In this document: positions 27,547-37,355 of the stretch, piece by piece
Layout: the number at the start of each line of letters is the position of its first letter
Position numbering within the stretch: position 1 is the stretch's first letter
DNA from: Shewanella kaireitica
GTDB taxonomy: Bacteria; Pseudomonadota; Gammaproteobacteria; Enterobacterales; Shewanellaceae
DNA: 64,000 nucleotides
Assembly: GCF_023284045.1 (NCBI RefSeq)
Contig: NZ_JAKIKQ010000003.1
Location: forward strand, 124,001-188,000
Direction: 5' to 3'
Translations under genes and position numbers: made by a program
The notes under the pieces: generated by a model
What the model was told of the DNA's origin: nothing
What the model saw: the letters and a program-made list of their open reading frames with translations, nothing else
Database searches by the model: none

Positions 27547-29646
27547 ATGAAATTCAAACTAAATTTGGTCACGCTCGCCCTACTTGCAAGTGCTGGTGCA
27601 GTTGCACCTAGCATAGCAATGGCAGACGGCTACGGTATTCAAAATGCGAATACTGACAAAGTGAAGTTCGAAAAATGGGATTGTAAGCGTTGTGCTGTTG
27701 AAACAGGTTACAGCGGCTCTATCGGTGTCGGCGTTGGTTACAACGACAGTGACGACATTCACTCAGCGAACGCGTTTGCTGCAGAAGACGAATTCGCTGG
27801 TAAAGTTGATGCTGACCTAAAATACTCAGGTAAAAGCGGCTACCAAGCTTCTATTGAGGCTGATAATTTAGGGATGGAAAATGGCAGCGCTGACATCAAT
27901 GTCGGTAAAGCAGGCCAATACAATCTAAACCTTAACTACCGCCAAATTGCTACCTACAAAACAGATAGCGCTATGAGTCCATACCAAGGGGTTGGGAGTG
28001 ATGACCTTACCCTTCCTGGTGACTGGGTTCATGCTGGTAGCACCCAAGATATGACCAACTTAAACGCCAGCCTTAATCCACTTGAGCTTTCGCTTAAGCG
28101 TAAAAGAGCGGGTTTAGGTATTGAGTATCAAGGTGAGTCGCTATGGAGCACGCATATCAACTATATGCGTGAAGATAAAACAGGCCTTAAGCAAGCTTCT
28201 GGTAGCTTCTACAATCAATCAATGATGATTGCAGAACCTGTTGACTACACGACTGATACTTTAGATGCCGGCGTTCGTTTTAGCGGTGACAACTGGTTTA
28301 CCGCCCTAAACTACAACGGCTCAATGTTTAAAAACGCTTATAGCGAATTGTCTTACGACAACGCGTTTAGCCCAACCTTTGGTGCACAAACCACAGGTTA
28401 TATGTCACTTGATCCAGACAACGAAGCCCACACTGTATCGTTAATGGGTCAATATGTTGCTGGCAAAACCATCATGAACGGTCGCGTTCATTATGGTCAG
28501 ATGACCCAAGACCAAGATTTCAATACTTCTGGTTACGGTTATCAAATGCCTTCTGAATCGCTTGACGGTAAAGTTGAAACCACGGGTGCAACCCTTAAGG
28601 TTGTGTCTCGTATCAATCGCCAGCTACGCTTAAATGCCAGCTACGATTACAACGATCGTGACAACCAAACCAACGTTCAAGAGTGGACGCAGATCAGCAT
28701 CGACTCAACAACGGGTCAAGCGGCTTACAACACGCCTTACGACATCACCACACACAAAGCTAAACTAGGTGCAGACTACCGTCTTGCACGTGGCCATAAA
28801 CTTGAAGGTGGATTCGACTACCGTAAAGATGAGCGCAGCTATCAAGACCGCGAAACCACTGAAGAAAGCACAGTATGGGCAAAATACCGTATCAGCGCAT
28901 TCGACAAGTGGGACATGTGGGTTAAAGGTAGCTACGGCGAACGTGACGGTTCTGAGTACCAAGCATCAGAATGGACTTCTGGTGAGTCAAATGACTTACT
29001 ACGCAAGTACAACCTAGCCGACAGAAAGCGTACTCAAGTTGAAGCTCGTGTTACTCACAGCCCAATTGAAACGTTAACCATCGACTTTGGTGCTCGCTAT
29101 GCACTTGATGACTACAGCGAAACTGAAATTGGTTTAACTGAATCGAAAGATATCAGCTACGATGCAAGTGTGAGCTACCTACTCACTGAAGACATGACTT
29201 TGACAGCGTTCTACAACCGTCAAAACATCGATTCAGAGCAAGCTGGCAGCAGCAACCTCTCTACGCCAAACTGGTTTGGTGTAGTAGAAGATCAAGTTGA
29301 CGTCATAGGCGCAGGGTATAGCTATAACAACCTGATGGAAAAGAAACTGCGTTTAGGCGTTGATTACACTTACTCAGATTCTAATAGTAATACTCAAGTT
29401 ACCCAGGGGATCACTGGTGACTACGGCGACTACTATGCCAAAGTTCATAACGTGAATGTTTACGCACTTTACCGCGCAACAGACAAAATGGACGTACGCA
29501 TAGACTACAAGATGGAAAAATACAAAGATAACGACGCTGGCAACGATATTGCGCCAGACGGGATCTGGAACGTGTTAAGTTTTGGCAGCAACAGCCACGA
29601 CTACAACGCGCACCTAATCATGCTAAGCATGAGCTACCGTTTATAG
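27547..29646 (+). CDS. mtrB: outer membrane beta-barrel porin MtrB
   Basis: 699 residues, as for MtrB (697 in MR-1 as I recall). The signal peptide ends at SIAMADG. The mature N-terminus has the CxxC signature WDCKRC that is needed for MtrB function in MR-1. Many alternating beta-strand segments follow, and the C-terminus is a barrel-type LIMLSMSYRL. It forms the sheath for MtrA and the platform for MtrC. RBS AAAGGAG. It ends the mtrCAB operon before a strong terminator. Confidence 0.96.
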   Translation: MKFKLNLVTLALLASAGAVAPSIAMADGYGIQNANTDKVKFEKWDCKRCAVETGYSGSIGVGVGYNDSDDIHSANAFAAEDEFAGKVDADLKYSGKSGYQASIEADNLGMENGSADINVGKAGQYNLNLNYRQIATYKTDSAMSPYQGVGSDDLTLPGDWVHAGSTQDMTNLNASLNPLELSLKRKRAGLGIEYQGESLWSTHINYMREDKTGLKQASGSFYNQSMMIAEPVDYTTDTLDAGVRFSGDNWFTALNYNGSMFKNAYSELSYDNAFSPTFGAQTTGYMSLDPDNEAHTVSLMGQYVAGKTIMNGRVHYGQMTQDQDFNTSGYGYQMPSESLDGKVETTGATLKVVSRINRQLRLNASYDYNDRDNQTNVQEWTQISIDSTTGQAAYNTPYDITTHKAKLGADYRLARGHKLEGGFDYRKDERSYQDRETTEESTVWAKYRISAFDKWDMWVKGSYGERDGSEYQASEWTSGESNDLLRKYNLADRKRTQVEARVTHSPIETLTIDFGARYALDDYSETEIGLTESKDISYDASVSYLLTEDMTLTAFYNRQNIDSEQAGSSNLSTPNWFGVVEDQVDVIGAGYSYNNLMEKKLRLGVDYTYSDSNSNTQVTQGITGDYGDYYAKVHNVNVYALYRATDKMDVRIDYKMEKYKDNDAGNDIAPDGIWNVLSFGSNSHDYNAHLIMLSMSYRL

Positions 29647-29660
29647 TTGTTAGCTTCTCT

Positions 29661-29688
29661 AAAAAACCCGCCTAGTGCGGGTTTTTTT
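29661..29688 (+). terminator. terminator of mtrCAB
   Basis: Perfect 11-bp stem AAAAAACCCGC / GCGGGTTTTTT with 5-nt loop CTAGT and T7 tail, 14 bp after the mtrB stop. Confidence 0.93.
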
Positions 29689-29893
29689 ATGTGTACAGTA
29701 TTGTACGACAACCTGTTTATATCCCTCTCAAAAACGCTCAACACAGCAATATACTTCGCTTTACTAGCAAACTACCAACAATCCTTCTGATTAAAAACTC
29801 CACCGTAAACAACATTAAAAATACTCACTTTCACGCATTTAACATATTGTATACATTTATCTTCCTTATTAAATTAAACACAAGGATGTTCCT

Positions 29894-32581
29894 TTGAAAA
29901 CCTCGTTATTCAAACTCTCGCTTATCACGTTAGCCTTAACGGGCCTAACAGGTTGTGATGACGAAAATAAAGCCCCTACGGTCAGTTCAAATGCACCAGT
30001 AAGTATTGATGAAAGAACTTCAGCCTCTCTTTCTGTCACAGCAAAAGATGCCGATGGTTCAATAAAATCATACAAGTGGTCACAAGACTCTGGGCCTGAA
30101 TTAAGCTTTACTGACAGTGGTTCAAGTATCGAGTTTGACGTTCCAGAAGTGACAGAAGACACCACTATTGGTTTCACGGTCACCGTTATGGATAACGACG
30201 GTGATACTGCGAGTACTAGCTTTAATACATTAATAAAGCATGTCAATCGGGCCCCAATAACTGAAGATATCGAGCTAGACATTGAATTTAACGATATATT
30301 GCAGTTTACTCTCCCTGTCAGTGACTTAGATGGTGATACGTTAACTGCGAGCTTCCCAGAACAGCAAAGCATCGGCAGCATTGAGCTACTTGATGCTGAT
30401 CAACATCAATATCAGTACACATCTGCAAGCGACAACATTAGTCCAGACACAATCAATATCGAAATCTCTGATGGTGTAGATACTGCAGTTGCAATCGTGA
30501 GCTTAAACATTGTTGATAACAGCTCGCCAAATACGCTATCTGTATCACCAGCGGTAGATAGTGAGAGGGTTGAAGTTAATACCCAAGTAATAGTGGAGTT
30601 TGATGATGTTATGTCTGCATTTGCAGACGTAGATGCCAATACCTGTATGGGACCAATACAAATATCTCTTGATAACTTCCAAACCTGCAGTCCTTATTCC
30701 GTTGCCAGTGCAAACCAAAAGCTATTCACTTTAACCCCCAATACACTAGAATTTGGCAGAACTTATCAAGTTAAAGTTACCGCTGATGCAAGCAACTTTC
30801 ATAGTGTGGCAGCTGAAGAAGCGATTCTAACAACCTTTAGAACAGCTAATAACGATCTTCAAATAACCGAAATATCGTCTTCTAAATATTGGGATGACAA
30901 TCGCTGGCTCGAAATATTTAACGGAACAAACCGGGAAATAAATTTAAGCAATTATGTTGTACACACTGAGACGATTGATCTTGATACATATACAGAACTT
31001 GGTCTGCAGACTTTCTCATTACCAGAGAAAGTCATAGAACCCGGTAACTATATCGTTGTTCAGGGACGTTTTGGCAATGGTTACTGGCAATCGAGTGTTG
31101 AAGAATCATCGCAACTGGCGTTAATAGGTAATGATAGTGACAACATAAGACCATATTGGGATGAATCAGGCTTTGTGGAGCTACTCAATAAAGATGAAAC
31201 AGAAACTGTAGACTTTTATCGTTTTGGTGAGGATGCTCAAGAACCCGTTACCGCAGCGCAATGGGATACTCGTAGCTCTGGACCTGGGATCCACAATACG
31301 TTAGGAATGAGCATAATTCGAACAATGGGTGCGAGTGATACAAACTCTAGTAATGATTGGCAAGTAGCACAGTTCATGACCCCAGGCGGACAAAATGATG
31401 TTACCTGTACTGAAGACTCAGATGCCGATGGTATACCAGACTGCGCAGAAACCGAAGGTAGTACATTTGCAGGCCTCCCTCTATACGACTGGGGCGCTAG
31501 AGTAGGCGTGAAAGATATATTTGTCGAAGTTGACTATATGCAAAGTGATGACCCAGGAATCACTCCTCATCAAGAGGCTTTGCAAAAAGTAGTAGATGTA
31601 TTCGCACAACAAGAAGTGGCGCACGCTATACATTTCGACGTGGGCGATCTTTACCACCAAGAGGAAGGAACCTCAACTGAGTATTTTGACTTAGGTGGCG
31701 GTAATGAAGTCGAGTTTTACCTTCAGGCTTCATTTGAATCTAGTGACACAACACCTAGTATTGTAGACCTTAAAGTTAAACATTCTGATATAAGACGTAA
31801 ACCGATTTTCCATTATCTACTGATGGCTAATAGCCAAAAAGCAGACGGCTCAGGCGGGTCTTCAGGTTACGCAGAAATGTTTGGTAATGATCTAATTGTT
31901 AGTATCGGGAGCTGGGGCTTAGAGATGGAGACTGAAACAGGTCGAAATCAAACAATTAACTATCAATCATCAACCATTCTGCATGAACTCGGGCATAACT
32001 TAGGCCTTAGGCATGGTGGTGATGAAAACAGGAACTGGAAACCAAATCACATAAGTAGCATGAACTATCTTTATCAACTAAACGGCTTACCTACAATAGG
32101 CGAACGTGAAGGTGATAGGTACTACAAAGCTTACTTCTGGGGAAATCTAGATTGTAACCTAGAAGATAATGAGCTTGTCAACGGACCAAGTGCTTCACCA
32201 GAAGATTTTAAGCTTGACTACTCTTCAGGAGCCAGCGCTAACATTGATAAAACCTCAATAGATGAAAACTTAGGTTTCCAATATGCAAACTCTGTAGCGA
32301 TCGACTTCAACTGTAATGGCAACGCTAATGACGTTCTCACTAACTTCGATCTCGATTGGTCAGGAAGTAACACTGATACCATTAGAGATGTCGATGAGTG
32401 GGCAATGTTAGACCTCCAGTTTACCAAGTATTGGAGCGGTAATGTCAGTGGTGCAGACAATTCAACTAAATCTGATGACTCACCACAAAACGTGATGAAC
32501 AATGACAAGCAAGTGACTATCAAAGAAGAGGCCCCTAGTGAGCAGTTCTTCCGCGAAATACAAATGCTCAATCGTCAGTAG
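29894..32581 (+). CDS. surface lipoprotein metalloprotease with Ig-like and lamin-tail-like domains
   Basis: 895 residues with a TTG start: AAGGA sits 7 nt before it, and the nearby ATG at 29886 meets a stop after three codons. The lipobox is LTGLTGC. Domains in order are two PKD/cadherin-like repeats (about 25-215, with DADGSIKSYKWSQDSG and DLDGDTLTASF), a Big_5-like Ig domain (about 218-320), a lamin-tail-like segment (about 325-500, ITEISSSKYWDDNRWLEIFN), a calcium-binding-like DSDADGIPDC, then a metalloprotease with HELGHNLGLRH (zinc ligands His697, His701, His707) and a Met-turn-like SSMNYLY about 20 residues later. The substrate is unknown; it probably cleaves protein outside the cell. 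The next lipoprotein gene overlaps its stop. Confidence 0.8.
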   Translation: MKTSLFKLSLITLALTGLTGCDDENKAPTVSSNAPVSIDERTSASLSVTAKDADGSIKSYKWSQDSGPELSFTDSGSSIEFDVPEVTEDTTIGFTVTVMDNDGDTASTSFNTLIKHVNRAPITEDIELDIEFNDILQFTLPVSDLDGDTLTASFPEQQSIGSIELLDADQHQYQYTSASDNISPDTINIEISDGVDTAVAIVSLNIVDNSSPNTLSVSPAVDSERVEVNTQVIVEFDDVMSAFADVDANTCMGPIQISLDNFQTCSPYSVASANQKLFTLTPNTLEFGRTYQVKVTADASNFHSVAAEEAILTTFRTANNDLQITEISSSKYWDDNRWLEIFNGTNREINLSNYVVHTETIDLDTYTELGLQTFSLPEKVIEPGNYIVVQGRFGNGYWQSSVEESSQLALIGNDSDNIRPYWDESGFVELLNKDETETVDFYRFGEDAQEPVTAAQWDTRSSGPGIHNTLGMSIIRTMGASDTNSSNDWQVAQFMTPGGQNDVTCTEDSDADGIPDCAETEGSTFAGLPLYDWGARVGVKDIFVEVDYMQSDDPGITPHQEALQKVVDVFAQQEVAHAIHFDVGDLYHQEEGTSTEYFDLGGGNEVEFYLQASFESSDTTPSIVDLKVKHSDIRRKPIFHYLLMANSQKADGSGGSSGYAEMFGNDLIVSIGSWGLEMETETGRNQTINYQSSTILHELGHNLGLRHGGDENRNWKPNHISSMNYLYQLNGLPTIGEREGDRYYKAYFWGNLDCNLEDNELVNGPSASPEDFKLDYSSGASANIDKTSIDENLGFQYANSVAIDFNCNGNANDVLTNFDLDWSGSNTDTIRDVDEWAMLDLQFTKYWSGNVSGADNSTKSDDSPQNVMNNDKQVTIKEEAPSEQFFREIQMLNRQ

Positions 32582-32583
32582 TG

Positions 32584-33120
32584 ATGAATACATCATCCTT
32601 AACAGCTTGTATAGTTTGTATAGTTTGTTTGTTATCACTGTTGCTTGGCTGTAGCCCAAGCAACAGTGAGCAAGCCAACTGGCAAATAAAGCACGGAAGC
32701 CTTTGGCTTGCCTCTGAAACCGCGGACTGGCAATCAACTACGGCATTTGAGATGTGCAATACTTGTAATATTAAGCAAATAGTTGATTTGCACCCATCTG
32801 GGCCATCAGTAACTTATCAATTATTCGAAGCTGATAAGTGGAAAGCATCGAAAGTCGACGAATTTCGAAACTGGATTATAATCTGGCAAAATAACCATCC
32901 CGTTAAGATTTTTGTTAAAGATTTTTCTGATACGAATTTATTGCTTAGCTTACCCAATGGCGAAATTAAAATGGATATTCAATCTAAAACAGATTTCAGC
33001 TATGACGGTAGACGCTATCAACTTTGGATAGAGTCCTATCGCAGTCCTGTTATTTCAGCGCATTTTGCAAATGAGCTCGACTCCCACCATCTAAATTATT
33101 TGCTGCTATCTCTTGAATAG
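32584..33120 (+). CDS. small lipoprotein of unknown function
   Basis: 178 residues. The start is ATG 32584, 2 nt after the TAG of the metalloprotease gene (GTG at 32581 overlaps the stop), so the two are translationally coupled. A hydrophobic signal ends in LLSLLLGC, a clear lipobox. After it come NTCNIK with a CxxC (CNTC), then mixed beta-rich sequence with no family I recognise. The coupling suggests a partner, inhibitor or chaperone of the protease; this is inference from position only. Confidence 0.7.
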   Translation: MNTSSLTACIVCIVCLLSLLLGCSPSNSEQANWQIKHGSLWLASETADWQSTTAFEMCNTCNIKQIVDLHPSGPSVTYQLFEADKWKASKVDEFRNWIIIWQNNHPVKIFVKDFSDTNLLLSLPNGEIKMDIQSKTDFSYDGRRYQLWIESYRSPVISAHFANELDSHHLNYLLLSLE

Positions 33121-33143
33121 GTAATTACAGCTTTAATCAAACG

Positions 33144-33173
33144 AAAGCGGTAACAACCCGTTACCGCTTTTTA
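33144..33173 (+). terminator. terminator after the lipoprotein pair
   Basis: Perfect 11-bp stem AAAGCGGTAAC / GTTACCGCTTT with loop AACCC and a T5 run. Confidence 0.92.
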
Positions 33174-33332
33174 TTTGCGAACTTGCTACTTTCGACTTAA
33201 ACAAGATCTAAACAGCTCTTCGCTTTGATAGCCGACCCAGTTCTAAATCTAACAATATTGTTTGTTTTCATGTTGCAGTCAGGCTCACTTTAGGCGATTG
33301 TAGCTTACATTCTCAATGACTAACCTTTGCTT

Positions 33333-33917
33333 ATGAATCACACACAATATCGCTTAAGGTCAACATTACCTCTGCTTTTAGGCACTATATTAGCCCCTAT
33401 GCCTGCATTGGCCTTTCAATCTGATACCACCAATATTTTAATGTTGGCGATTACATTAGGTGGCTTTTGCTTTTTTAATTTATTACTAACGGGCTTGTTT
33501 TACTTTACTGGTAAATACCAGAGTAGCCGTTTTGCTAAATTGCACTCATTTATCTCGCTTATCCCGGCAGTTATTACCTTTGTTGTCGCTATGGTTTATA
33601 TCAAGGGTGCCGGTGCAATCTCACTTAATATAGGCGTTATCATCGTCAGTATTGCGCTGAGCTTACTGCCGATACAGCTGAGCCACCATGCAAAAGCCCC
33701 AACAGAAAATACAGCATTGATTTTAGCGATTGTAGCCCTGTTGATGATGCTTAGCGCTTATTACGCTGCGCCGCTGACACTATTTGCTATTGCTATTGCC
33801 CATGTCGCAGCCTGTAGTCGTGGCAGTATAGTCAGCAAACTACTTAGCTACGCTACACTCATTGCAGGTTACAGTTATTTAGGATATTGGGCTTATCAAA
33901 TTGCACTGCATAGTTAA
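33333..33917 (+). CDS. integral membrane protein of unknown function
   Basis: 194 residues from the ATG at 33333 (a TTG two codons upstream is less likely). A signal-like N-terminus ends in PALAFQ, followed by about five hydrophobic helices (roughly 35-58, 70-90, 98-117, 127-155 and 165-190). No motif was recognised. It lies 29 bp before the uracil-DNA glycosylase-family gene and may share its transcript. Confidence 0.65.
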   Translation: MNHTQYRLRSTLPLLLGTILAPMPALAFQSDTTNILMLAITLGGFCFFNLLLTGLFYFTGKYQSSRFAKLHSFISLIPAVITFVVAMVYIKGAGAISLNIGVIIVSIALSLLPIQLSHHAKAPTENTALILAIVALLMMLSAYYAAPLTLFAIAIAHVAACSRGSIVSKLLSYATLIAGYSYLGYWAYQIALHS

Positions 33918-33946
33918 ACGCAGTCAAACTAGGCTAAAAGTGAATA

Positions 33947-34552
33947 ATGCCAAAAGACAACCGTCTCGATAATTTACTTAATCAAGTGCAACACTGTCAG
34001 CTTTGCAGTAAACACTTGCCGTTTGCCGCAAAGCCCATTGTGCAACTTGCTAGCAATGCAAAAATATTGATTGCTGGACAAGCACCTGGGCAAAAAACAC
34101 ATCACAAAGGACACCCTTTTGACGATGCCAGCGGAGAGCGCCTCAGGGGTTGGCTAGGGGTCACTCGCGAACAGTTCTATAGCCCTGAACTGTTTGCCAT
34201 TCTGCCTATGGGTTTCTGTTTTCCGGGAAGCTACTCAACAGCAGACAAAAAAAGTGGTGATAAGCCACCGCGTCCAGAATGCGCAGCCACTTGGCGCAAA
34301 CCAATTCTCAATGAACTTAAGCACGTAGAGCTCACTTTACTAGTCGGCCAATATGCCATTGAGTGGCATCTAAAACAAAAGCTAACCGTCACTAAAGCTG
34401 TTGAACAGTGGCAAGAGTTATGGCCAGAAATATTGGTTATGCCCCACCCTAGCCCAAGAAACAATATCTGGCTAAAACGACACCCAGAGTTTGAAAATCT
34501 GATCATTCCTAAATTGCAGCAACGTGTTTCCGAGCTCATAGACGTCAAATAG
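33947..34552 (+). CDS. uracil-DNA glycosylase family protein
   Basis: 201 residues. The UDG-fold signatures are the motif-1 region ILIAGQAPGQKTHH (about 41-54) and the motif-2 region MPHPSPRNN (about 166-174). An N-terminal CQLC (about 17-20) and further cysteines (GFCFPG, PECAAT) recall the family-4/5-like branch, whose enzymes can carry an Fe-S cluster. It probably removes uracil or another damaged base from DNA. Whether all four cluster ligands are present is not clear. It is convergent with the M6-type protease. Confidence 0.8.
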   Translation: MPKDNRLDNLLNQVQHCQLCSKHLPFAAKPIVQLASNAKILIAGQAPGQKTHHKGHPFDDASGERLRGWLGVTREQFYSPELFAILPMGFCFPGSYSTADKKSGDKPPRPECAATWRKPILNELKHVELTLLVGQYAIEWHLKQKLTVTKAVEQWQELWPEILVMPHPSPRNNIWLKRHPEFENLIIPKLQQRVSELIDVK

Positions 34553-34612
34553 TATTGAGATTCTATAAGTGTCGCTTACTGCGCCGATGAAAATTGATAC
34601 TCAATCACCTAT

Positions 34613-34645
34613 AAAAAAACCTCAAGCCGAGGATCTGGCTTGAGG
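34613..34645 (-). terminator. terminator of the minus-strand M6-type protease
   Basis: Stem CCTCAAGCC / GGCTTGAGG with an 8-nt loop. Read on the minus strand it is followed by a T7 run. Confidence 0.88.
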
Positions 34646-34704
34646 GTGTAAGGAAAAGAATGGTAAGGGAAAATAAACCAGTCACTCCATCAACAAAACT
34701 ACCG

Positions 34705-37107
34705 TTATTTAACCGTTATAGTCAGTAAGCCGTTTGCAACGCCTTGCTTTGTTCCTCTAACGGCGACAAACCATTCACCTGCTGCTGGAGCATCAATGGC
34801 TACAAATTCACCGCTGTTATCTTTCGCACTATAACTGCGAGCACTCGCTTCCTCGCCTTCATTTAGCATCAGCATCGCTGAGCCATCGCTTTCATCCAGA
34901 CTCACCTCAATCACTGTGCTCCCAGCTGGCACTGCCACCATGAAGTGCTGATAACTGCCGCTTGCCACATCAACCTTATAGCTGGTTACAGAGCCATTGC
35001 CTCCTGGTGGTTCACTGCCTAAGTCATATTCGGCCACCAAAGAGACATCAGCAAAAGCTTGTCCGTTGTATCCTTTAACCACAAAGAAGTAGCGCCCTTC
35101 GAGGGTTTCCCCAAACTCAGACTCTGTGCACAACTCCACGGCACTTGAACTGTTTAAGAAGCAGTCGGCGCTGCTACTGTCATTAACTATGCCGTAGTTA
35201 ACATATAGATCTGCATCTCCACCACTGTTATGCCTGAGCGATAACTGAAGCTTGCTCGCCCCTGCAGGTATGTCGATATAACCCGTTAGTGCCTCACCTT
35301 GGTTTGCAACCAAAGACACTGGTACACCATTTTGCAATACAATCTCCTGCGTTGCGCTACCGCTGCCTAAATCAAAGGTCATTACCGCCCCTTTGGCGGA
35401 GATGTTTGTCATCACTAACTCGCTTTCGCTGCCATCCCACCACTGACTGCTTGGTTGGCTTTGACTAGAAAACTCTGTGTCCCAGTCTTGCTCGGTACTG
35501 TATTCGTCACTGCCACCGTCACCATCTTCACCAAATAAGTCATGAATATCGCCGTCATTAAAGTCATGCTCTAAGTCAAAATAATGGTCAGCACTGACAA
35601 GTTGTACACCATTGTGCAACGTCGAGCAGTCTTGAAAGCCCAGATCACATGGGTAAGCATTCACATCGCTTTGGGCTGTTCCATCTGATTTAGGCGCCGA
35701 TATCGCATCATCTATATGCCAAATCGCGAGCCCTTTTCCTGGCGCATAGGCATCAAACCCTTGTTGATCGCGATTCTCGATCAGAAAGTACTCTTGAGGG
35801 TTACTCGGGTTTTCATAGAGGAATGCTGTTGGGTTATTGGCCGACTCGCCAACTTCAATCCCGCTATTGTTAACACCATTGAGCTTGGTCGGAGCGATCC
35901 AACCAAGGGTATATTTACCCCAAGCGGAAAGGTGCGCTGGCGATTCTCCATCTCGGTTAGGCCCTGTTTTGCTCCCCGATGCCATAAGACTCCAGTCTCC
36001 TGCACCAGCAGTTTGTCCCGAGTTGCTGCCCCCGGTATCGTACAAGTCAGGCAAACCAAACACGTGACCAAACTCATGGGCAAAGGTGCCAACATTGGCC
36101 CGAGTGCCAGCATTACTGAGCTCTGGTGCAACAAAGTAATCGTTAATGGTCACCGTGGTTGTAGGATCGGCTAAACAGATGTCATCAGTACGATATACCC
36201 CATTACCATCGCCCTCAGTTTCAAGCCAGTACATGCTGTACTTGTGCGCCCATATGTCATTGTTTACGCCAACAGCTTGGTGCTCACCGTTGCCTTGATA
36301 GATAAATGAGACTAAATCAACCTGACAGTCTTGGTTAATATCGGCATACAGGGAGAAATCGATGCGGGCATCGGCAGCCGTTAAAGTATCTTCAATCATC
36401 ACCCCAATATTACTGTCATAACCCGCACTGTTATTACGACCATAAAAGTCATGGGTTTGTGGCAGGTTTACCCAGTCAATCACACCACTGCTTCCGCCTT
36501 GCAAATTCAGGTGGCCATAGGAAACTTCTTGGTAGTAAGCAGTTAGCCCTTGTGAATCTTGGAACAAAAATTGGTCAAAATCATTGCGAGTGACTTTAGT
36601 ATTGGTATCAGCGAAATTAACCAGGATCACTGGTACGTTAACCGTCCCCGATACCTGCTCAACAGCAGTCGTATTAATGCCACCACTGCTTGTCGATAGG
36701 CCATCAGCCATAGAACGCGAGAATAAATTTTGTTGATGAGATTGTGTTCGACGTAAATTTGCCCGTCGCAGGGCTTCTCCCTTAATACGTGGTTCAACTG
36801 CTTTTCTATTTGCAGCTCTCGCTTGATTAATATTTATTGTTGATTTCTTGCGGTAACCCCTAGCATCAAATTGAGTGACAAACCAATCACCACTCAGCTC
36901 ATCTTGCTGTACAACAACCCCCTCTTTGGTTTCCCAGCCATGGGCAAACTCATCACCCCATTTTCGAAGCCAGACTGTGCTACCGTCACTTTGTTTAAAT
37001 TCAATCAACTTCTTAGAAGCAGGTTCTGCATGCAGCGGAGCGTGATTTGCAAATAATGGCGCGAATATAGCGCTAGATAATAATGCCAACTTAAGTTTTT
37101 TATTCAT
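34705..37107 (-). CDS. secreted M6-family (immune inhibitor A-like) metalloprotease
   Basis: 800 residues. A signal peptide of about 27 residues ends LHAEP. An N-terminal prodomain-like region (about 30-130) contains STVWLRKWGDEFAHGWET. The catalytic domain holds HEFGHVFGLPD (first His near residue 344), the HExxHxxGxxD zinc site of M6 proteases. The C-terminal part (about 610-800) has two pre-peptidase C-terminal (PPC)-like beta domains (YIDIPAGASKLQLSLRHNSGGDADLYV and the closing ...GEWFVAVRGTKQG). It is secreted, so extracellular protein degradation is the likely role. No co-transcribed neighbour. Confidence 0.9.
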   Translation of the reverse strand: MNKKLKLALLSSAIFAPLFANHAPLHAEPASKKLIEFKQSDGSTVWLRKWGDEFAHGWETKEGVVVQQDELSGDWFVTQFDARGYRKKSTININQARAANRKAVEPRIKGEALRRANLRRTQSHQQNLFSRSMADGLSTSSGGINTTAVEQVSGTVNVPVILVNFADTNTKVTRNDFDQFLFQDSQGLTAYYQEVSYGHLNLQGGSSGVIDWVNLPQTHDFYGRNNSAGYDSNIGVMIEDTLTAADARIDFSLYADINQDCQVDLVSFIYQGNGEHQAVGVNNDIWAHKYSMYWLETEGDGNGVYRTDDICLADPTTTVTINDYFVAPELSNAGTRANVGTFAHEFGHVFGLPDLYDTGGSNSGQTAGAGDWSLMASGSKTGPNRDGESPAHLSAWGKYTLGWIAPTKLNGVNNSGIEVGESANNPTAFLYENPSNPQEYFLIENRDQQGFDAYAPGKGLAIWHIDDAISAPKSDGTAQSDVNAYPCDLGFQDCSTLHNGVQLVSADHYFDLEHDFNDGDIHDLFGEDGDGGSDEYSTEQDWDTEFSSQSQPSSQWWDGSESELVMTNISAKGAVMTFDLGSGSATQEIVLQNGVPVSLVANQGEALTGYIDIPAGASKLQLSLRHNSGGDADLYVNYGIVNDSSSADCFLNSSSAVELCTESEFGETLEGRYFFVVKGYNGQAFADVSLVAEYDLGSEPPGGNGSVTSYKVDVASGSYQHFMVAVPAGSTVIEVSLDESDGSAMLMLNEGEEASARSYSAKDNSGEFVAIDAPAAGEWFVAVRGTKQGVANGLLTITVK

Positions 37108-37355
37108 TATATTTCCTTAAGGTTAATCGGCAAGATACAACGGCTTAATTAAAAACTAAGTCATCTTGGTTATAAATATTAAGGCTAAGACAGCCAATAA
37201 ATAATGAGCAATTAATAATACAAATCATCAAACTGACTTGTTAAAAGCTCAATAAGAGTAGAACTTTTTAAATTATGTCTTTTATTAAAAATCGGTCTGT
37301 ATTAATGGAAAAAAATAGAGCGACATCAACATGCCACTCTATGCTTTATAACGAG

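Noticed and set aside
29691..29897. 68-residue ORF between mtrB and the metalloprotease
   Set aside because: It starts right after the mtrCAB terminator, has no RBS and no recognisable domain, and overlaps the RBS of the next gene.
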